From contig PDUO01000008.1 in NCBI GenBank assembly GCA_003008705.1, positions 806,001 to 870,000 of the forward strand: 64,000 nucleotides of DNA. Direction: 5' to 3'. This document shows positions 33,641-45,016 of the stretch, piece by piece; positions within the stretch are counted from its first letter, which is position 1, and each line of letters begins with the position of its first letter. Source of the DNA: Pezicula radicicola. Lineage: Eukaryota > Ascomycota > Leotiomycetes > Helotiales > Dermateaceae. A program made the translations under genes and the position numbers. The notes under the pieces are model-generated. The model was not told where the DNA came from. It did not search any database and saw only the letters and a list, made by a program, of their open reading frames with translations.

Positions 33641-35567
33641 ATGAATCGAATACTACCCAGAGGCCGCAATGGCGACTCTAGCAATGCATCTACGGCAGCA
33701 CCTTCGACGGCTAACTCCATCAATGGCATACCAAAGCCTGCGAGCGTCAACAATGCAAAACACGGAGATATCGAGAAGAATGGGAGTGGGATCGGCAAGG
33801 CGGACACCTTGACTCTGCGAACTATCATTATGACATGTTTGACTGCAATGGGAGGCTTTATCTTTGGCTACGACACTGGACAAATTTCTGGCTTCCTGGA
33901 GATGGATGTATTTCTTGAACGTTTTGGCGAACTAGGTCCCGTTACAGCAACGCATACTACAGGATACTACTTCACCAATGTCCGGTCAGGCTTGATTGTT
34001 GCACTTGTAAGTCTTCTCTTGTAGCATATAAACTGCAGATATGCTAACTTGCTACAGCTCTCCATCGGAACACTCATAGGATGCTTAATCGCTGGACCTT
34101 TTGCGAACAAATATGGACGAAAGTGGTGCATTCCAGTATGGTGCATGATTTTCTGCATTGGTGTTACCGTCCAGTTGGCAGTTGGATCAGGAATGTGGGT
34201 TGGGATTGTCATGGGTCGATGGGTTGCTGGTTTAGGTGTTGGAGGCCTTTCTGTTCTTATTCCTCTATACATGGCCGAAACATCCCCAGTTCCCGTCCGA
34301 GGAGCTGTCATCTCGTAAGTTTACTTGCACTCATGCACTTCTTCTCTTACTAATCTTCTACAGTTGCTACCAACTCTTCATCACTATCGGTATCTTCACC
34401 GCTGATTGCATCAACTTCGGAACCGAGACGCGTACCGATACAGGCTCCTACCGTATCCCGATGGGAGTTGGATATATTTGGGCCATTATCCTTGGTGTTG
34501 GAATTATATTTCTTCCAGAGTCTCCTCGACATGACTGGAATCACGGCAGATCGGATCGTGCGACGACAACCATGGCGAAGTTTTACGGGATGCCCGAGGA
34601 CAGTCAATTGATTCAGATGGAAGCCGCCGAAATTGAGAAGGTTATGCAAGCTACCAAAGGCGACCACCCTTGGTATGAGGCCATCACCGGACCAAGAATG
34701 CTTTACCGAGTTCTTTTGGGAATGGGTATCCAGATGCTTCAGCAATTGACCGGCGCTAACTATTTCTTTTACTATGGCACAACGATCTTCAAGGGCGTCG
34801 GAATATCAAACTCATTCGTCACTGCTATGATTCTCGGGGGTGTAAATGTCGGGGCAACATTTTTCGGTGTTTGGATGGCGAAACGATGCCGTCGTCGTGA
34901 ATCTCTTTGGATCGCAGCTCTTTGGCAAACCATGTGTTTCATTGTCTTCGCTTCTATCGGAGCTTTCATCTTCAACGACGCTGCAGAAGGATCCTCAAAA
35001 GCTAAAACAGCCGGAACTGTCATGATCGTTTTTGCCTGCCTCTTCATCGTTTCCTTCGCCACAACATGGGGGCCTCTAGCCTGGGCATGCATTGGAGAAA
35101 TGTTCCCATATCGCTATCGAGCAGTTGCTATGGCGTTCGCGACTTCAGCCAATTGGTTCTGGAATTTCATGCTTGCGTTCTTCACCCCGTTTATCACCGG
35201 CGATATTAACTACAAATACGGTTATGTCTTCGCAGGCTGCAATTTTGCCGCTTTCTTCGTCATTTACTTCTTCCTTATCGAATCATCTGGGCGCACCCTA
35301 GAGGAGGTTGATGCCATGTACCTGCTTCATATTCCTCCAAGGAAGAGTGGCAAGTTCGAATTCGATGATAAGCTTAGAGCCACTTTGGGTCAAGGCATCA
35401 ATACCGATGCCATGCATCTCGAGATGAAGAATGGCCGCGTGCAAAAGAAGGCCGAAGCTGGTGAGGGTGGATTTTTCCAGGATGAAGGCATTCCGGTCAA
35501 CCATGAGAATCTCACCGATATGCCAGCTGGCACTCACCCAACTACCTCTGGAGGTACTGGACGATAA
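33641..35567 (+). CDS. MFS monosaccharide (hexose) transporter
   Basis: A 608-residue 12-TM sugar porter of the plasma membrane. Exons are 33641-34006, 34058-34314 and 34364-35567; the introns are 51 and 49 bp with GTAAGT donors. Signatures are GGFIFGYDTGQISGF in TM1, GPFANKYGRKWCIP (motif A), GRWVAGLGVGGLSVLIPLYM with AETSPVPVRGAVIS, then PESPRHDWNHGR, QQLTGANYFFYYGTTIF in TM7, and WGPLAWACIGEMFPYRYR in TM10. These match fungal HXT/RGT-type hexose transporters. The N- and C-tails are hydrophilic, but there is no long C-terminal tail of the Snf3/Rgt2 sensor type. The decayed GT8 gene lies about 340 bp downstream. Confidence 0.94.
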
Positions 35568-35904
35568 ATCTCGCGTCGGCTGAGAGTCATTTCTTTTTGT
35601 TTGTTTTGTATAATACCACTTAGAGCATTGATTTCAGCGTGGGAGACTCTGAGGATACAGGCGTTTATGAGATGGTGATGGTGATCATGGTTATTGAACT
35701 TGATAGATTTTGCATTGCATTTTATCTGATGTTTTACTATCAAAAGATAGAGAGACAAAAATAGTATTAGAGCTTTACATATGGGTCTTTTAATAATGTG
35801 GCTTTTAACGTGAGAATCGTGCTAGATAGACTTTATATAGTTCAAGGTGATCAGTTAGATGGAAATTGCTATTGATGATATTTCCAGCGGGTTTCCAAGA
35901 CAAG

Positions 35905-36750
35905 AGCGCAGAGACTACAGAGAGCTGACTTTTGTTAAAAGCAAAGAACGAGTATAGAGTGAAGCTGATGCCCATACAGGCTCAGCACCAAAACGGCGAT
36001 CGTAAGTAGTATAGTCTATGTGTCTACAGTTCCTATGTTAATAAATTAATAGCTGGAGCTACCTCGGCTGATAGCTATACCAAGTTTCTCGCCTTCAACC
36101 TAACGCAATACGAACGAGTACTCAGCTTAGATTCCGATTCTACAATCCTCCAATGTATGGACGAACTCTTCCTCCTATCACCATCTCCCATCGTTATGCC
36201 TCGCGCATATTGGCTTCACAAACCATTCCTTAGCTCTCAACTTGTCTTTATACAGCCATCGGTTTAGGAATTTAATCGCATCGATAACGCCATTAAGTCA
36301 GCCAAGACATGAAATTCTAATATGGAGATTATTAATGATCTCTATATGAAAGACTGCACAATTCTACCTCATATTCGCTATAATCTCTTAATAGGAGAAT
36401 TTCGCTCCATAAAATATCTTGACTATCTAGGTAATGACTACGAGATCTGAGACCTGATGTGGCGCTAAAGGAAACCAAGTTTTTACACTTCTCTAATTGA
36501 TCTATGCCTGAACCTTGACACTCCCTATCACAAAGTGTTATCGTTGACATCAAGCCGAAATGCGATGAAGATAGTGCGGGCAAAGAACACTGCTGGGTTC
36601 ACGATATATGGTTGGGCTTCTACGACGACTTCAAGGAGCGGAAAATAGAAGTTTACACACTTCTGTTTTCACGTCTGGCCTATACTAATAGGGAGTGGCT
36701 AGAACGTCTACGGTTCTATGTCAAAGGTAAAGCGCAGCATAGAAGTTAGA
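35905..36750 (+). pseudogene. Decayed GT8 glycosyltransferase (glycogenin/GNT1-like)
   Basis: Translating one frame gives a recognisable fungal GT8 protein with repeated nonsense codons. The segment LLLKAKNEYRVKLMPIQ is followed by an apparently preserved intron at 36002-36052 (GTAAGT...AATAG), then YTKFLAFNLTQYERVLSLDS (donor-site DxD region as DSDS), ELFLLSPSPIVMPRAYWLHK and FLSSQLVFIQPS. Stops follow at 36265 (TAG), 36310 (TGA) and 36448 (TGA), then DVALKETKFLHFSN and EHCWVHDIWLGFYDDFKERK. The stops fit TGG-to-TAG/TGA or similar G:C-to-A:T changes, as expected of RIP. The boundaries are approximate. Confidence 0.8.
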
Positions 36751-37351
36751 AAGCGAAATACATGAGAGTTTCAACTAAAGTAACGGTAGGGAATAAAATC
36801 AATGTTGAATAGTGAAGTATATAGGATGAGCCTGTGATTTGACCTTATTTACTGTCTCTTAGACCTTGTAAATGAGTCCATTTTAGACTGTCTTCCTTAT
36901 GTACAGATATACAATACAGCTATATTACTATACTTCGCTAATTAATATAAAAAGCTAGAATTATAAGAGAAAACTTCTCTTTAATATACTTAAAAATTTA
37001 TCTTCTTTGAAAAGGTACGTATAGAATTCTAAATAAAAGAGAAAGTACAGTTTATATAACCCTTTCTATGAATATTAGCTATCTGGGTAGGTAATCTGGT
37101 CGTCTACTATCGCTTACTGCATCTTACGGCAAATACAGGAAGTTTATTAGCTAGAATTACTTTTCTTTTTTGATTGATACTCGTACGTACCTTATTACAT
37201 GTCTCTGTAGCATAGGCATTAATTAACTAATATTTATATGAAGGGATAAGTTGAGTATTCTTAATCGAGCCTCTGTTCAATAAGGTCGTAAGGTCTGACG
37301 ATTATACTAAGACCGCTTTTGCACTAAGAGTCGCTCCCGCTAGCGACTTAT
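36751..37351. other. AT-rich spacer, nothing recognised
   Basis: About 600 bp of low-GC DNA between the GT8 pseudogene and the MITE. A 7-bp stem (AGTCGCT/AGCGACT) lies next to the MITE's left end. Confidence 0.45.
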
Positions 37352-37760
37352 GGCCCGTTTGGCAGCGGAATCTGAGACCGGAATATGGAAAGAGGATATA
37401 AAACTAGAAACCACGAAATACTTTGCATTCTAGAATATAGAAAACTACTAGTTTTTCCCATCGAAAATCGTGTTTAGTAATGAATTTAATAATAGCCTAT
37501 AGCTATAAGCTTTACTCCCTATAAATATCAAGCTGTACTAGTAATATAGGCTTCTAGGCTATATTTTTAGAAACATATTCTCCCTCTCAGAGCACCTATT
37601 TTATTTGAGGTCAAAATATTCTGGTTTCTATATTCTGACTTATATTCTAGACCTATATTCCGGGTGCCAAACACGATTTTTCGATTCCGAATATTCCGAA
37701 CCACGAAAACCATATCCTGAGCCCATATTCTCTCATTCATATTCCGCTGGCAAACAGGCC
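37352..37760. mobile_element. MITE with PIF/Harbinger-like ends
   Basis: Terminal inverted repeats GGCCCGTTTGGCAGCGGAAT (37352-37371) and its complement at 37741-37760 match at 18 of 20 positions. Further inner complementarity exists (ATCGAAAATCGTGTTT against AAACACGATTTTTCGA). It is 409 bp and non-coding. The GGCCYGTTTG start resembles PIF/Harbinger or hAT ends; no clean target duplication was seen. Confidence 0.6.
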
Positions 37761-37779
37761 CTCAAGTGAAAAAAAAAAA

Positions 37780-37911
37780 GCCGTTGCACGATATGCAACA
37801 AAAGCGTCCTCTCACCTGACCATTTTAAATCACATGACACAGCCCAATCAAGTACCTTTGGTACGTCAGATAGTATGACGGGAGGCTTTTGTTGCACATC
37901 GTGTATGCGGC
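37780..37911. repeat. Inverted pair of the TTTTGTTGCAY repeat
   Basis: TGCACGATATGCAACAAAAG at 37785 and GCTTTTGTTGCACATCGTG at 37885 are inverted relative to each other (19 of 21 positions match), spanning about 130 bp. This may be a small inverted-repeat element. Confidence 0.55.
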
Positions 37912-38014
37912 CTCCCATTTAGCAAACCAGTCAGACTGCCTAATGCGTCCAAATATTACTCGGTAGCTCCACAGGAGATAGTAGGATCATATGACTCGTG
38001 AATGAAGGGTTTGT

Positions 38015-38104
38015 AGTTTTGTTGCATGTCGCATTGTGAAATGGACTGACATCATGAGGTGAGGTGCGGGACGAAGGGTTTTTGTTGCATGTCGTATTTT
38101 GAGA
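38015..38104 (+). repeat. Two direct copies of the TTTTGTTGCATGTCG repeat
   Basis: GTTTTGTTGCATGTCGCATT (38017) and GTTTTTGTTGCATGTCGTAT (38078) lie about 60 bp apart. Weaker copies occur near 38355-38375 and 39723 (CATTGCACATCGTG). Confidence 0.5.
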
Positions 38105-40520
38105 AGTTTTGTCTGATTACTATGTCGGTCACGTGTAGTTGTTGTGGAATTGGTGTGGGATATAGGACTGGTCTTACAGTAAAGAACTTTGCCAATGGCA
38201 CGTAACGACTTTAAATGATTGATTCTCCCATCAAGCCCGCATTCTACTGAAAATTTTCATCACATGACCCACGGCAAGGCCTTACTCTTTTAAGTTGGTA
38301 TACGACTCCCTTTTAGTAGGCTAGTCTGGTTCTTGTCGCTTTACGGAGGACAACATCATGTATCGGGTTTTGGTGCATATTTTATTATGAGATGAGCTGA
38401 CATCCTGAACTATAGTCGTGCTGGCTGTCAAGTATGCCCTACCCTCGGCCGGTGATGGTCTGTCGTTAGATGTCCCAGTGGTTTAGTACTACTCCTACCT
38501 ACGGAGCACTAGGTAGGTAACTATAACCCTCTCCTATAATGCAATTCTATTCTTATCGTATAGTCTCCAACACTATTTTGAGAAAAGTCAACTTTTACAG
38601 TGCCATTTGGTAAGACAACCTGGCCGGTTCATATTGCTCAACCATTTTAGTTCTGCTCTTTAGTTGCCAGACATGGCCAGCCCTGCAGCCAAAAACAATA
38701 AATAAACCCTTCGGGGACTCCGCCACCAGAGAGAAGACAGGTTTTGCCGCCTCAACTCTCATAGGTTTATACACACGCCTCTACGGCTCTCATGTGAACT
38801 TCCACTCCCCAGTCTCATACCACGTCACGGCTGCGATCTCAATGAGTTTAATGTCGAGCATATTCAAGACCTCAACAACAAATCAACTGTAATGTACTGC
38901 ACAGTGCCTTCGGAAAATGCAGCCCGAGGGACGAGGACCCCAGAGGATCTATTCAACTTTGTACTCAAAGAATGGTCACATGGCGATATAAAAAAAAGGA
39001 CATCGAATTTTCAAGATTCTTTGCGAAACGTATCTTCGTCCAAAGGCCTGACTAGACCCCAGAAAACAGATCTCGTCCTGCAGTACAGGAGATAATTAAG
39101 GTTCATCACGCCTTGATTGAAGCCTGTTTAATTGCCCAAGAACGGGGTTTCTGTGAGGAAGAAAGGCACCCTACTTAGATTGGTAGTTGAAGAGTAGCTA
39201 TCAGATCGACTACTATCATCTCAAGCCTCTACTTTGAGGTCTCATCATTATTTTGGACGGCATCACAGACTTTGAAAATCAGCCGGTCCTCTTGGTTCGT
39301 ACAGGACTTATAGATCAACAAATTTACTTTGAGAGCTTTGGAGTGCATAACGATGAGAATGTAGTTAGTACGACGTTACTTCAAGCAATTCATTTCATTA
39401 TGCAGTTATATGTACAGGAACCGGACAAGAGGGACATGAGTGTATTGGATAATAATTTGGGAAAGCCGAATGATAAAATCGAGAGGTGCTTCACAGTTCC
39501 TCGGAAATCTATGATAAAATTGGGATTGGGGGTGTGGACGGGAGGCAAAATTATTGGGCCATCGACAGACTGGTGGCAGGAAGAAAAATCGTAGCTAGTT
39601 GTGGAAACATTCTGGAAGTGCAGTCTCAGTACAGCTTTATCTATGCCCGTCGCTTAATAATGCTATACTTTTCTTCAAGGCTTACCAAAAAGGTCATATT
39701 TGCAGTGCCCTAGCATGGTGAAGTTTCATTGCACATCGTGTTACTCTACTGTTTGCTAGAAGTTCTACTAATACTTAAGTATAGGTGGGTTTATAACAAG
39801 AAAGTCTTATTTATGTAAGACCATGTTGCTTAAATCAAAGTTAATGAGCTGGTTGAATCAGTCAGTTAGTTACCAAACTCAAATCAGATTCGCAAATCCA
39901 GCGAATTGTTCAAATCAAGCGTTGGAAATGAGATTCTACTGCCACGTCTCATGCTTTTCCCCTTTAGTACATTTTCACCATTTTCATGTTGGTTATTGCA
40001 AACAACCGTTACGACTTTCTACTCTTTGATATCCCGGAAAAGTATTTATAAACGCCGATACTATCACCGAAATTTTGGAAGGTGTAGAAGACCGTCACGT
40101 GGAAGCCATTTAAGTCGGAAGAGTCCTTAACCGCCAACGGGCTGCCGACTTTCTATGCCAGAGACTCCGGTATCGTCGAACAACACACTATTCTGCTCGA
40201 CAAACTGACGACCACCCTCTTGTAGGATTAATTCCACGATACGACTTGCCCTTCAACAACATTTTCTCCCATGGAGCATTGCCTTGTCGTGAAGCCGAGA
40301 ATAGTCTTGGTCGGGAGTTCACTTGTTGAGTCAAAGTATCTGGGGTTTATGGCCGGGAGGATTAAAGTATGTAAAGGTAGGTAACTTTCCAATATTTCTA
40401 TATATTCATCTACGCATCCCTCGAAGGTAGGCATATATGTTCTTCATCTCTATTCTACAACTTATTCCACGAGCTCGCCCTACTTCCCTATATCTGCCAC
40501 AGTATACAAGAGCCTTGACA
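38105..40520. other. Gene-free, repeat-derived region
   Basis: Contains two open fragments: 38892-39095 (TRTPEDLFNFVLKEWSHGD) and 39253-39594 (VLLVRTGLIDQQIYFESFGV), with many stops between them. They may be pieces of one decayed gene, but I do not recognise the family. The last part is the upstream region of the FAD monooxygenase gene. Confidence 0.4.
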
Positions 40521-41970
40521 ATGCCATCGGCCACCAGTCCTCCCAAACCACAGTTCCACATTGCTATTGTTGGAGCGGGTTTAGGTGGATTAGCAGCAGC
40601 AATTAGCATAGCAAAAGCAGGTCATAAAGCGATAATACTTGAGCAAGCCCTAGCACTCGGTGAAGTATGTACATCCATATCTATTACCCACTGCACTAAC
40701 TGACACACCTCTCCAGGTTGGCGCCGGCATTCAGATACCTCCAAACTCGGCGAATATACTCAGACGCTGGGGAATCCTTGAGGAAATTGAAGCCCACTCC
40801 GTCCGACCTCTCGACTTTCATCTGCGTTCTTATCGCGATGGCAAGATTCTTTCAACGCAAAACACTCTACCGTACACCGAGAAGACATATGGCGCTCCAT
40901 ATCTACACATCCACCGAGCAGACTACCACCGTGTACTCGTTGAAGCTGCAGAGCAACTTGGCGTGGAAATACGCGTCAACTCCACAGTTACAGGAGTTGA
41001 TTTCGAAAAGCCAGCAGTAATCTTCGCCGATGGATCCGAATTTCTTGCAGACTTAGTTATAGGAGCCGATGGTCTGAAATCCATCTGTAGAGAAGCACTT
41101 TTAGGCCGCCCAGATCCTCCACATTTCACAGGAAACCTGGCATACCGCATTCTTATTCGCGCAGAAGATATGAAGAAACATGCCAACATAGCTGATCTAG
41201 CTGAAAACCCCGCTATCAATTATTGGTTAGGACCCGATGCGCATGTCGTAGGCTATCTCCTCAAGGGAGGCGGCTTATACAACATGGTATTAGCATGCCC
41301 GGATAACCTGCCCACGTTAGTTAATACAGCAAAGGCTGACCTCCAGGAAATGCGAGATGTGTTCAAGGGATGGGATCTGAGGTTAGAGACGCTGCTTAGT
41401 TTGGTAGAGGATACGAGTAAGTGGCGGTTACAGAATAGTGAGGAGATGAAGAAATGGAGTCATGATGCTGGAAAGTTTGCATTGTTGGGAGACTCTTGTC
41501 ATGCTACTTTGCCTTACCTGTTCGTACCTCTGTCCATATCCAATCGTTTTCGCTCTACTAATGAGAAGATTAGTGCATCAGGAGCAGCAATGGCTATCGA
41601 AGATGGTGAAGTTCTCGGCCTCTTGATATCCAAAATATCCTCCAAATCTCAACTATCTGACGTCCTTGTCATCTACGAAGCCATTCGTAAAGCACGCAGT
41701 ACCAAGGTCGTGAAGGGATCTACGCATTATCAAGATGTCTTTCATATGCATGATGGTGATCGACAACAGGAGAGAGATAGGCAGTTGATTGAGTACCAGG
41801 ACGAGCCGTTCGATGGATATCCAAATAAGTGGAGGGATCCTGTCTTTCAGTCTTGGCTTTGGGGGTATGATGCTGTGGGGGAAGTGGAAAGGGCTTGGGG
41901 TGTTTATAAAAAGGGAATATTTCCAGGGACTTATGGGAAGTGGAGGAGCAGCCTTCAAGCCGGATCATGA
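40521..41970 (+). CDS. FAD-dependent monooxygenase (salicylate hydroxylase-like)
   Basis: A 447-residue class A flavoprotein aromatic hydroxylase. Exons are 40521-40664, 40717-41519 and 41574-41970. The third intron boundary set matters: 41520-41573 is a 54-bp in-frame intron (GTTCGT...TACTAATGAG...TTAG), and removing it restores HATLPYLASGAAMAIEDG. The ADP-binding motif is IAIVGAGLGGLAAA (Gly18-Gly23), the DG motif is LVIGADGLKSICREALLG, and the second FAD motif LLGDSCHATLP has Asp near residue 307. Such enzymes hydroxylate aromatic acids or secondary-metabolite precursors; the substrate is unknown. No metabolic cluster partner is seen nearby. Confidence 0.92.
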
Positions 41971-43034
41971 ACTTTTATTCCTATGCTAGTTATAGCGTTT
42001 TGATACGGAGTTAGGAGGCCAGCCTAGCATTAGCCGAGAACTAAATATTTCGTAGCTTTTCAAGATACATAATTCCAAGTCCTGTTCTATAGGCCCGACC
42101 GTTTTCAGTCCTTGCGCATTAAAAGTTTTCCCCTACGAACTTTCTACATGCTGGAAGTAAGAGTAAATAAGTAATCAAACAGACCACTTTATACTTGCAC
42201 TTATCTATCCTTTCGTGAACACTGCATGCTCGCTTAATCTTATATTCTACAACCCAATAGTAGCCATCTCATTCTTTGCTACGAGAATATCAACATCACT
42301 TGTACATAGTTCAAAGGAATGATAACTTCAGGCTCTTAGTATTAAGCTTAAGTCAATTAAGCTTTAGTCTAGTATTAATCACAAGCTTTAAATTACAAAT
42401 TATCAGGTTAGTTTAGTAAGCTATTACCTAGAAAGTAAGTTACTTAAATCAAGTGTTGCTGATTAGCAATGAGCACATGCTACTATACCCATAACCTAGA
42501 TCTATACCGTATAGGAGATAGATATAGAAAGAAGTATCTAGTCTTTACTTTATTGGATTTCGGATGCTTTTGGTCTTGATATATGTAAGTGCTAACTCCT
42601 TCACGAATTTATAGTTCGATATAGTAAATATATTACTAATACCTAGTCAGTCATTATTTAGGTACCAATGTTGTAATACGGTGGTAAGTTATTAGGACTC
42701 TACGACATGTCTTAGACTTAGAGTTTAGTAGGTGGATATACTCCTAAAAGTTATGTACGTTTCGTATTCGAATCTTGACCTAGGTAATAAGTCATCTTTG
42801 CCCGTAAATAAAAAAACAAGTAAGATCTTACAAAACAAGATCCGTCATTGTCAACTTTCAAGATTTCGTCCTCTGATAGCATACGTCTTTTTACAATGAA
42901 CTAGCTTCTTTGAAACCGTTCGAATCAGTCATTATTGATATACAATATAGTCATAAGCATCGTCACCAGTCCAATATATTTTTGATCCCATAAAACCAAT
43001 GCATAACTCAAAACCTAGCAAGCAAGTATGAATT
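41971..43034. other. AT-rich intergenic, nothing recognised
   Basis: About 1 kb of low-GC spacer with many TAG/CTA-rich words. No coding, RNA or terminal repeat structure is supported. Confidence 0.45.
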
Positions 43035-44018
43035 CTACCTCGCTTCCATCTCATGTAGAGTTTGACTCCCCGGTACCCCATTCCCATATCTACCACCATC
43101 CACACCATGATTATTAAGTTCCGGTGGCTGAGTATACATTTCATGTGGAGCAGCAGAATGGCCACTCATCTCAGGGATATGATTCAGATCATTCGACTTC
43201 GACTCCGACTCCGACTTCTTCATAGCAGCCCGTCTCCGTAAGAAAAAGTATACTAATCCTCCAATGATCGCAACTCCAACAATCGCACATCCAATACCAA
43301 TACCCGCCTTAGCACCGGTAGAAATTCCCGAACTCCCCGTAGGCGTAGAACTCGGAGAACTAGAAGTTGTTGCGGTATTAGAAGGTATAGAATATGTAGA
43401 AGATGTGGAACTTGAGGAGATCGTCGTTACAGTCGTTATAGAGGAACTTGAACTTGAACTCGAAGTACTAGTTGGTACTGACGTAGAAACTGTAGCTCCT
43501 GAGGAACCTAACGTAACAATATCCGTATTCAAACTGACTTGGAAGCGTCCAATACCCGAATCACAACAACCATTCGTATGATCGCAGCAGAAATCAAGTT
43601 CGCTATTCGTTACATTCTGACAACTTATTAAATTCGTGCCTCCGGTATCCGCATCTGTCGCTCAAGTCAGTAAACAACATTTTCATTCTTAATTTTGGGT
43701 ACTCCGTCCGTAACTTTTGGAGAGGGAGGTTAGTCACTGACCGGTACAGAATTGCGGACATAGTTTTGAACCCTAGGTTGAATCCGTACACGTTCCTCGA
43801 ATCAACTCACTGACGCCCACCGAGCCAGCCGTCCGACAGAGTCCTGATGCTTCACAAATAGATCCACTACCGCAACATGGACTGACAGTCTGATCCAGAA
43901 AACACGGATAATTCCCAGCAGCTGCCACACCGTTGGGCGCATAGCATGTCGCGTCTTGATCGAGGGCCGAAATTCTACAGATACTGCTTAGAAATAGAAG
44001 AAACAGCAATTCACGCAT
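43035..44018 (-). CDS. Secreted/single-pass mucin-like surface protein with an in-frame TAG
   Basis: Exons 43742-44018 (ATG at 44018) and 43035-43654 around an 87-bp intron (GTCAGT...ACAG) give 298 codons. The signal peptide is MRELLFLLFLSSICRISALD. A Cys-rich ectodomain follows (ATCYAPNGVAAAGNYPC, SPCCGSGSICEASGLCRTAG, LDFCCDHTNGCCDSG), then a Ser/Thr-rich stalk, a TM segment (GIGIGCAIVGVAIIGGLVYF) with an RRR stop-transfer, and a polar cytosolic tail. It resembles a family of ascomycete cell-surface proteins of unknown role. An in-frame TAG at 43773-43775 (after RGTCTDST, where relatives commonly have Trp) truncates the protein before the second Cys cluster. Either it is a recent pseudogene, or a short intron removes the stop (a 38-bp GT-AG candidate looks too short). 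Confidence 0.6.
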
Positions 44019-44605
44019 TATTAACAAACTTCGGCTGTTGGAAGTAGAGGAACCACGTATTTTATTGACAGGACGCGAGAGAGAGCAAAGGAGAGGAAAA
44101 AGAGAAAAGAAGAGAAAGGAAAGAGATAAGCACGCATGGTGAGATTTTAGACGTGGTGCAATGTTGAGCAACAGGGTCCATCGGGAATAGGTGCCTGGTA
44201 TCCTGGGCGGCTAGGTAGGAGGCGGCACAGCATGTTTGCAACTGCGGTCGCCAAGAGCCGAGCCATCGCGCAGACCTTATAAGATATATTAAAAGACTAT
44301 TTTCATACATGAAATTCAAAGAGGAACATATATATATACAGTATAAGCAAGGTACGACGATTCTTAAAATCTAGAATCTCTTCTTAAGCTCTCATAAAAG
44401 CAATCTATACTTGAGGTAAAAATCCCGCATCACTACCGGGTACCTACGGAGATAAATAAATAACCATAAATAAGCCTCCTCGGCAAATGCTTGAGCCGAT
44501 TAACAGTCCTCGCTACCTAAATTCGCTTACACGCCATCTCCGCCACAAAACTGTCCTGCCACACCACCCGCACACACAAAAAAAGAAAAAGGCAAAAAGA
44601 AAGCG
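44019..44605. other. Upstream region of the surface protein gene and pol III terminator
   Basis: Minus-strand runs of T just after the tRNA 3' end (bases 44575-44602) fit a pol III terminator. Otherwise nothing is recognised. Confidence 0.45.
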
Positions 44606-44700
44606 TGCTCACTACCAGGGTCGAACTGGCGACCTTGGCGTAACATAACATTTATTAAACGTTATTAGCACCACGCTCTAACCAACTGAGCTAAGCGAGC
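44606..44700 (-). tRNA. tRNA-Ile (anticodon AAU) with 21-nt intron
   Basis: Cloverleaf by hand: acceptor GCTCGCT/AGTGAGC plus discriminator A, D-arm GCTC-AGTTGGTTA-GAGC, anticodon stem TGGTG/CGCCA with loop CTAATAA, and T-arm GCCAG-TTCGACC-CTGGT. The intron is 44642-44662, between positions 37 and 38 (canonical). Anticodon AAT becomes IAU. Confidence 0.95.
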
Positions 44701-44930
44701 ATTTGTTGGAGTGTTTGTTGAGGTGGAAGTGATGTTCTCGATAGATAAATAGTGAAACGGAATATCTTCGAGATTTGGAATTAGGAAGTCGTATTATCTA
44801 GGTATAGAAGTTTACTTATAGTTAATTACATTCACATAAGTATTAAAGGCATTTATTAGCTAATAGTTTATTAATACTTATTTGCAGTATAATAAAAGTC
44901 TATCTCTTCTAGCTTATATAAGTAAGTTAC

Positions 44931-45007
44931 TCAAACCAAGTAAGTTACCCAGACAATTAAGTTCCTCAGATCGAGTGGGTTACCTAGCCAAATGAGTTAC
45001 TCAAATA
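44931..45007 (-). repeat. GAGTTACTC-type repeat patch at the 3' end of the HET gene
   Basis: About four units (AAGTTACTCAAACCAAG, GAGTGGGTTACC, AAATGAGTTACTCAAAT), in the same sense as the gene when read on the minus strand. They end 10 bp from the HET stop codon. Confidence 0.7.
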
Positions 45008-45016
45008 ATAAAAATC

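Noticed and set aside
36001..39760. CRISPR-like spaced repeats at 37.8-38.1 kb
   Set aside because: The copies are degenerate, irregularly spaced and of mixed orientation, and the DNA is eukaryotic.
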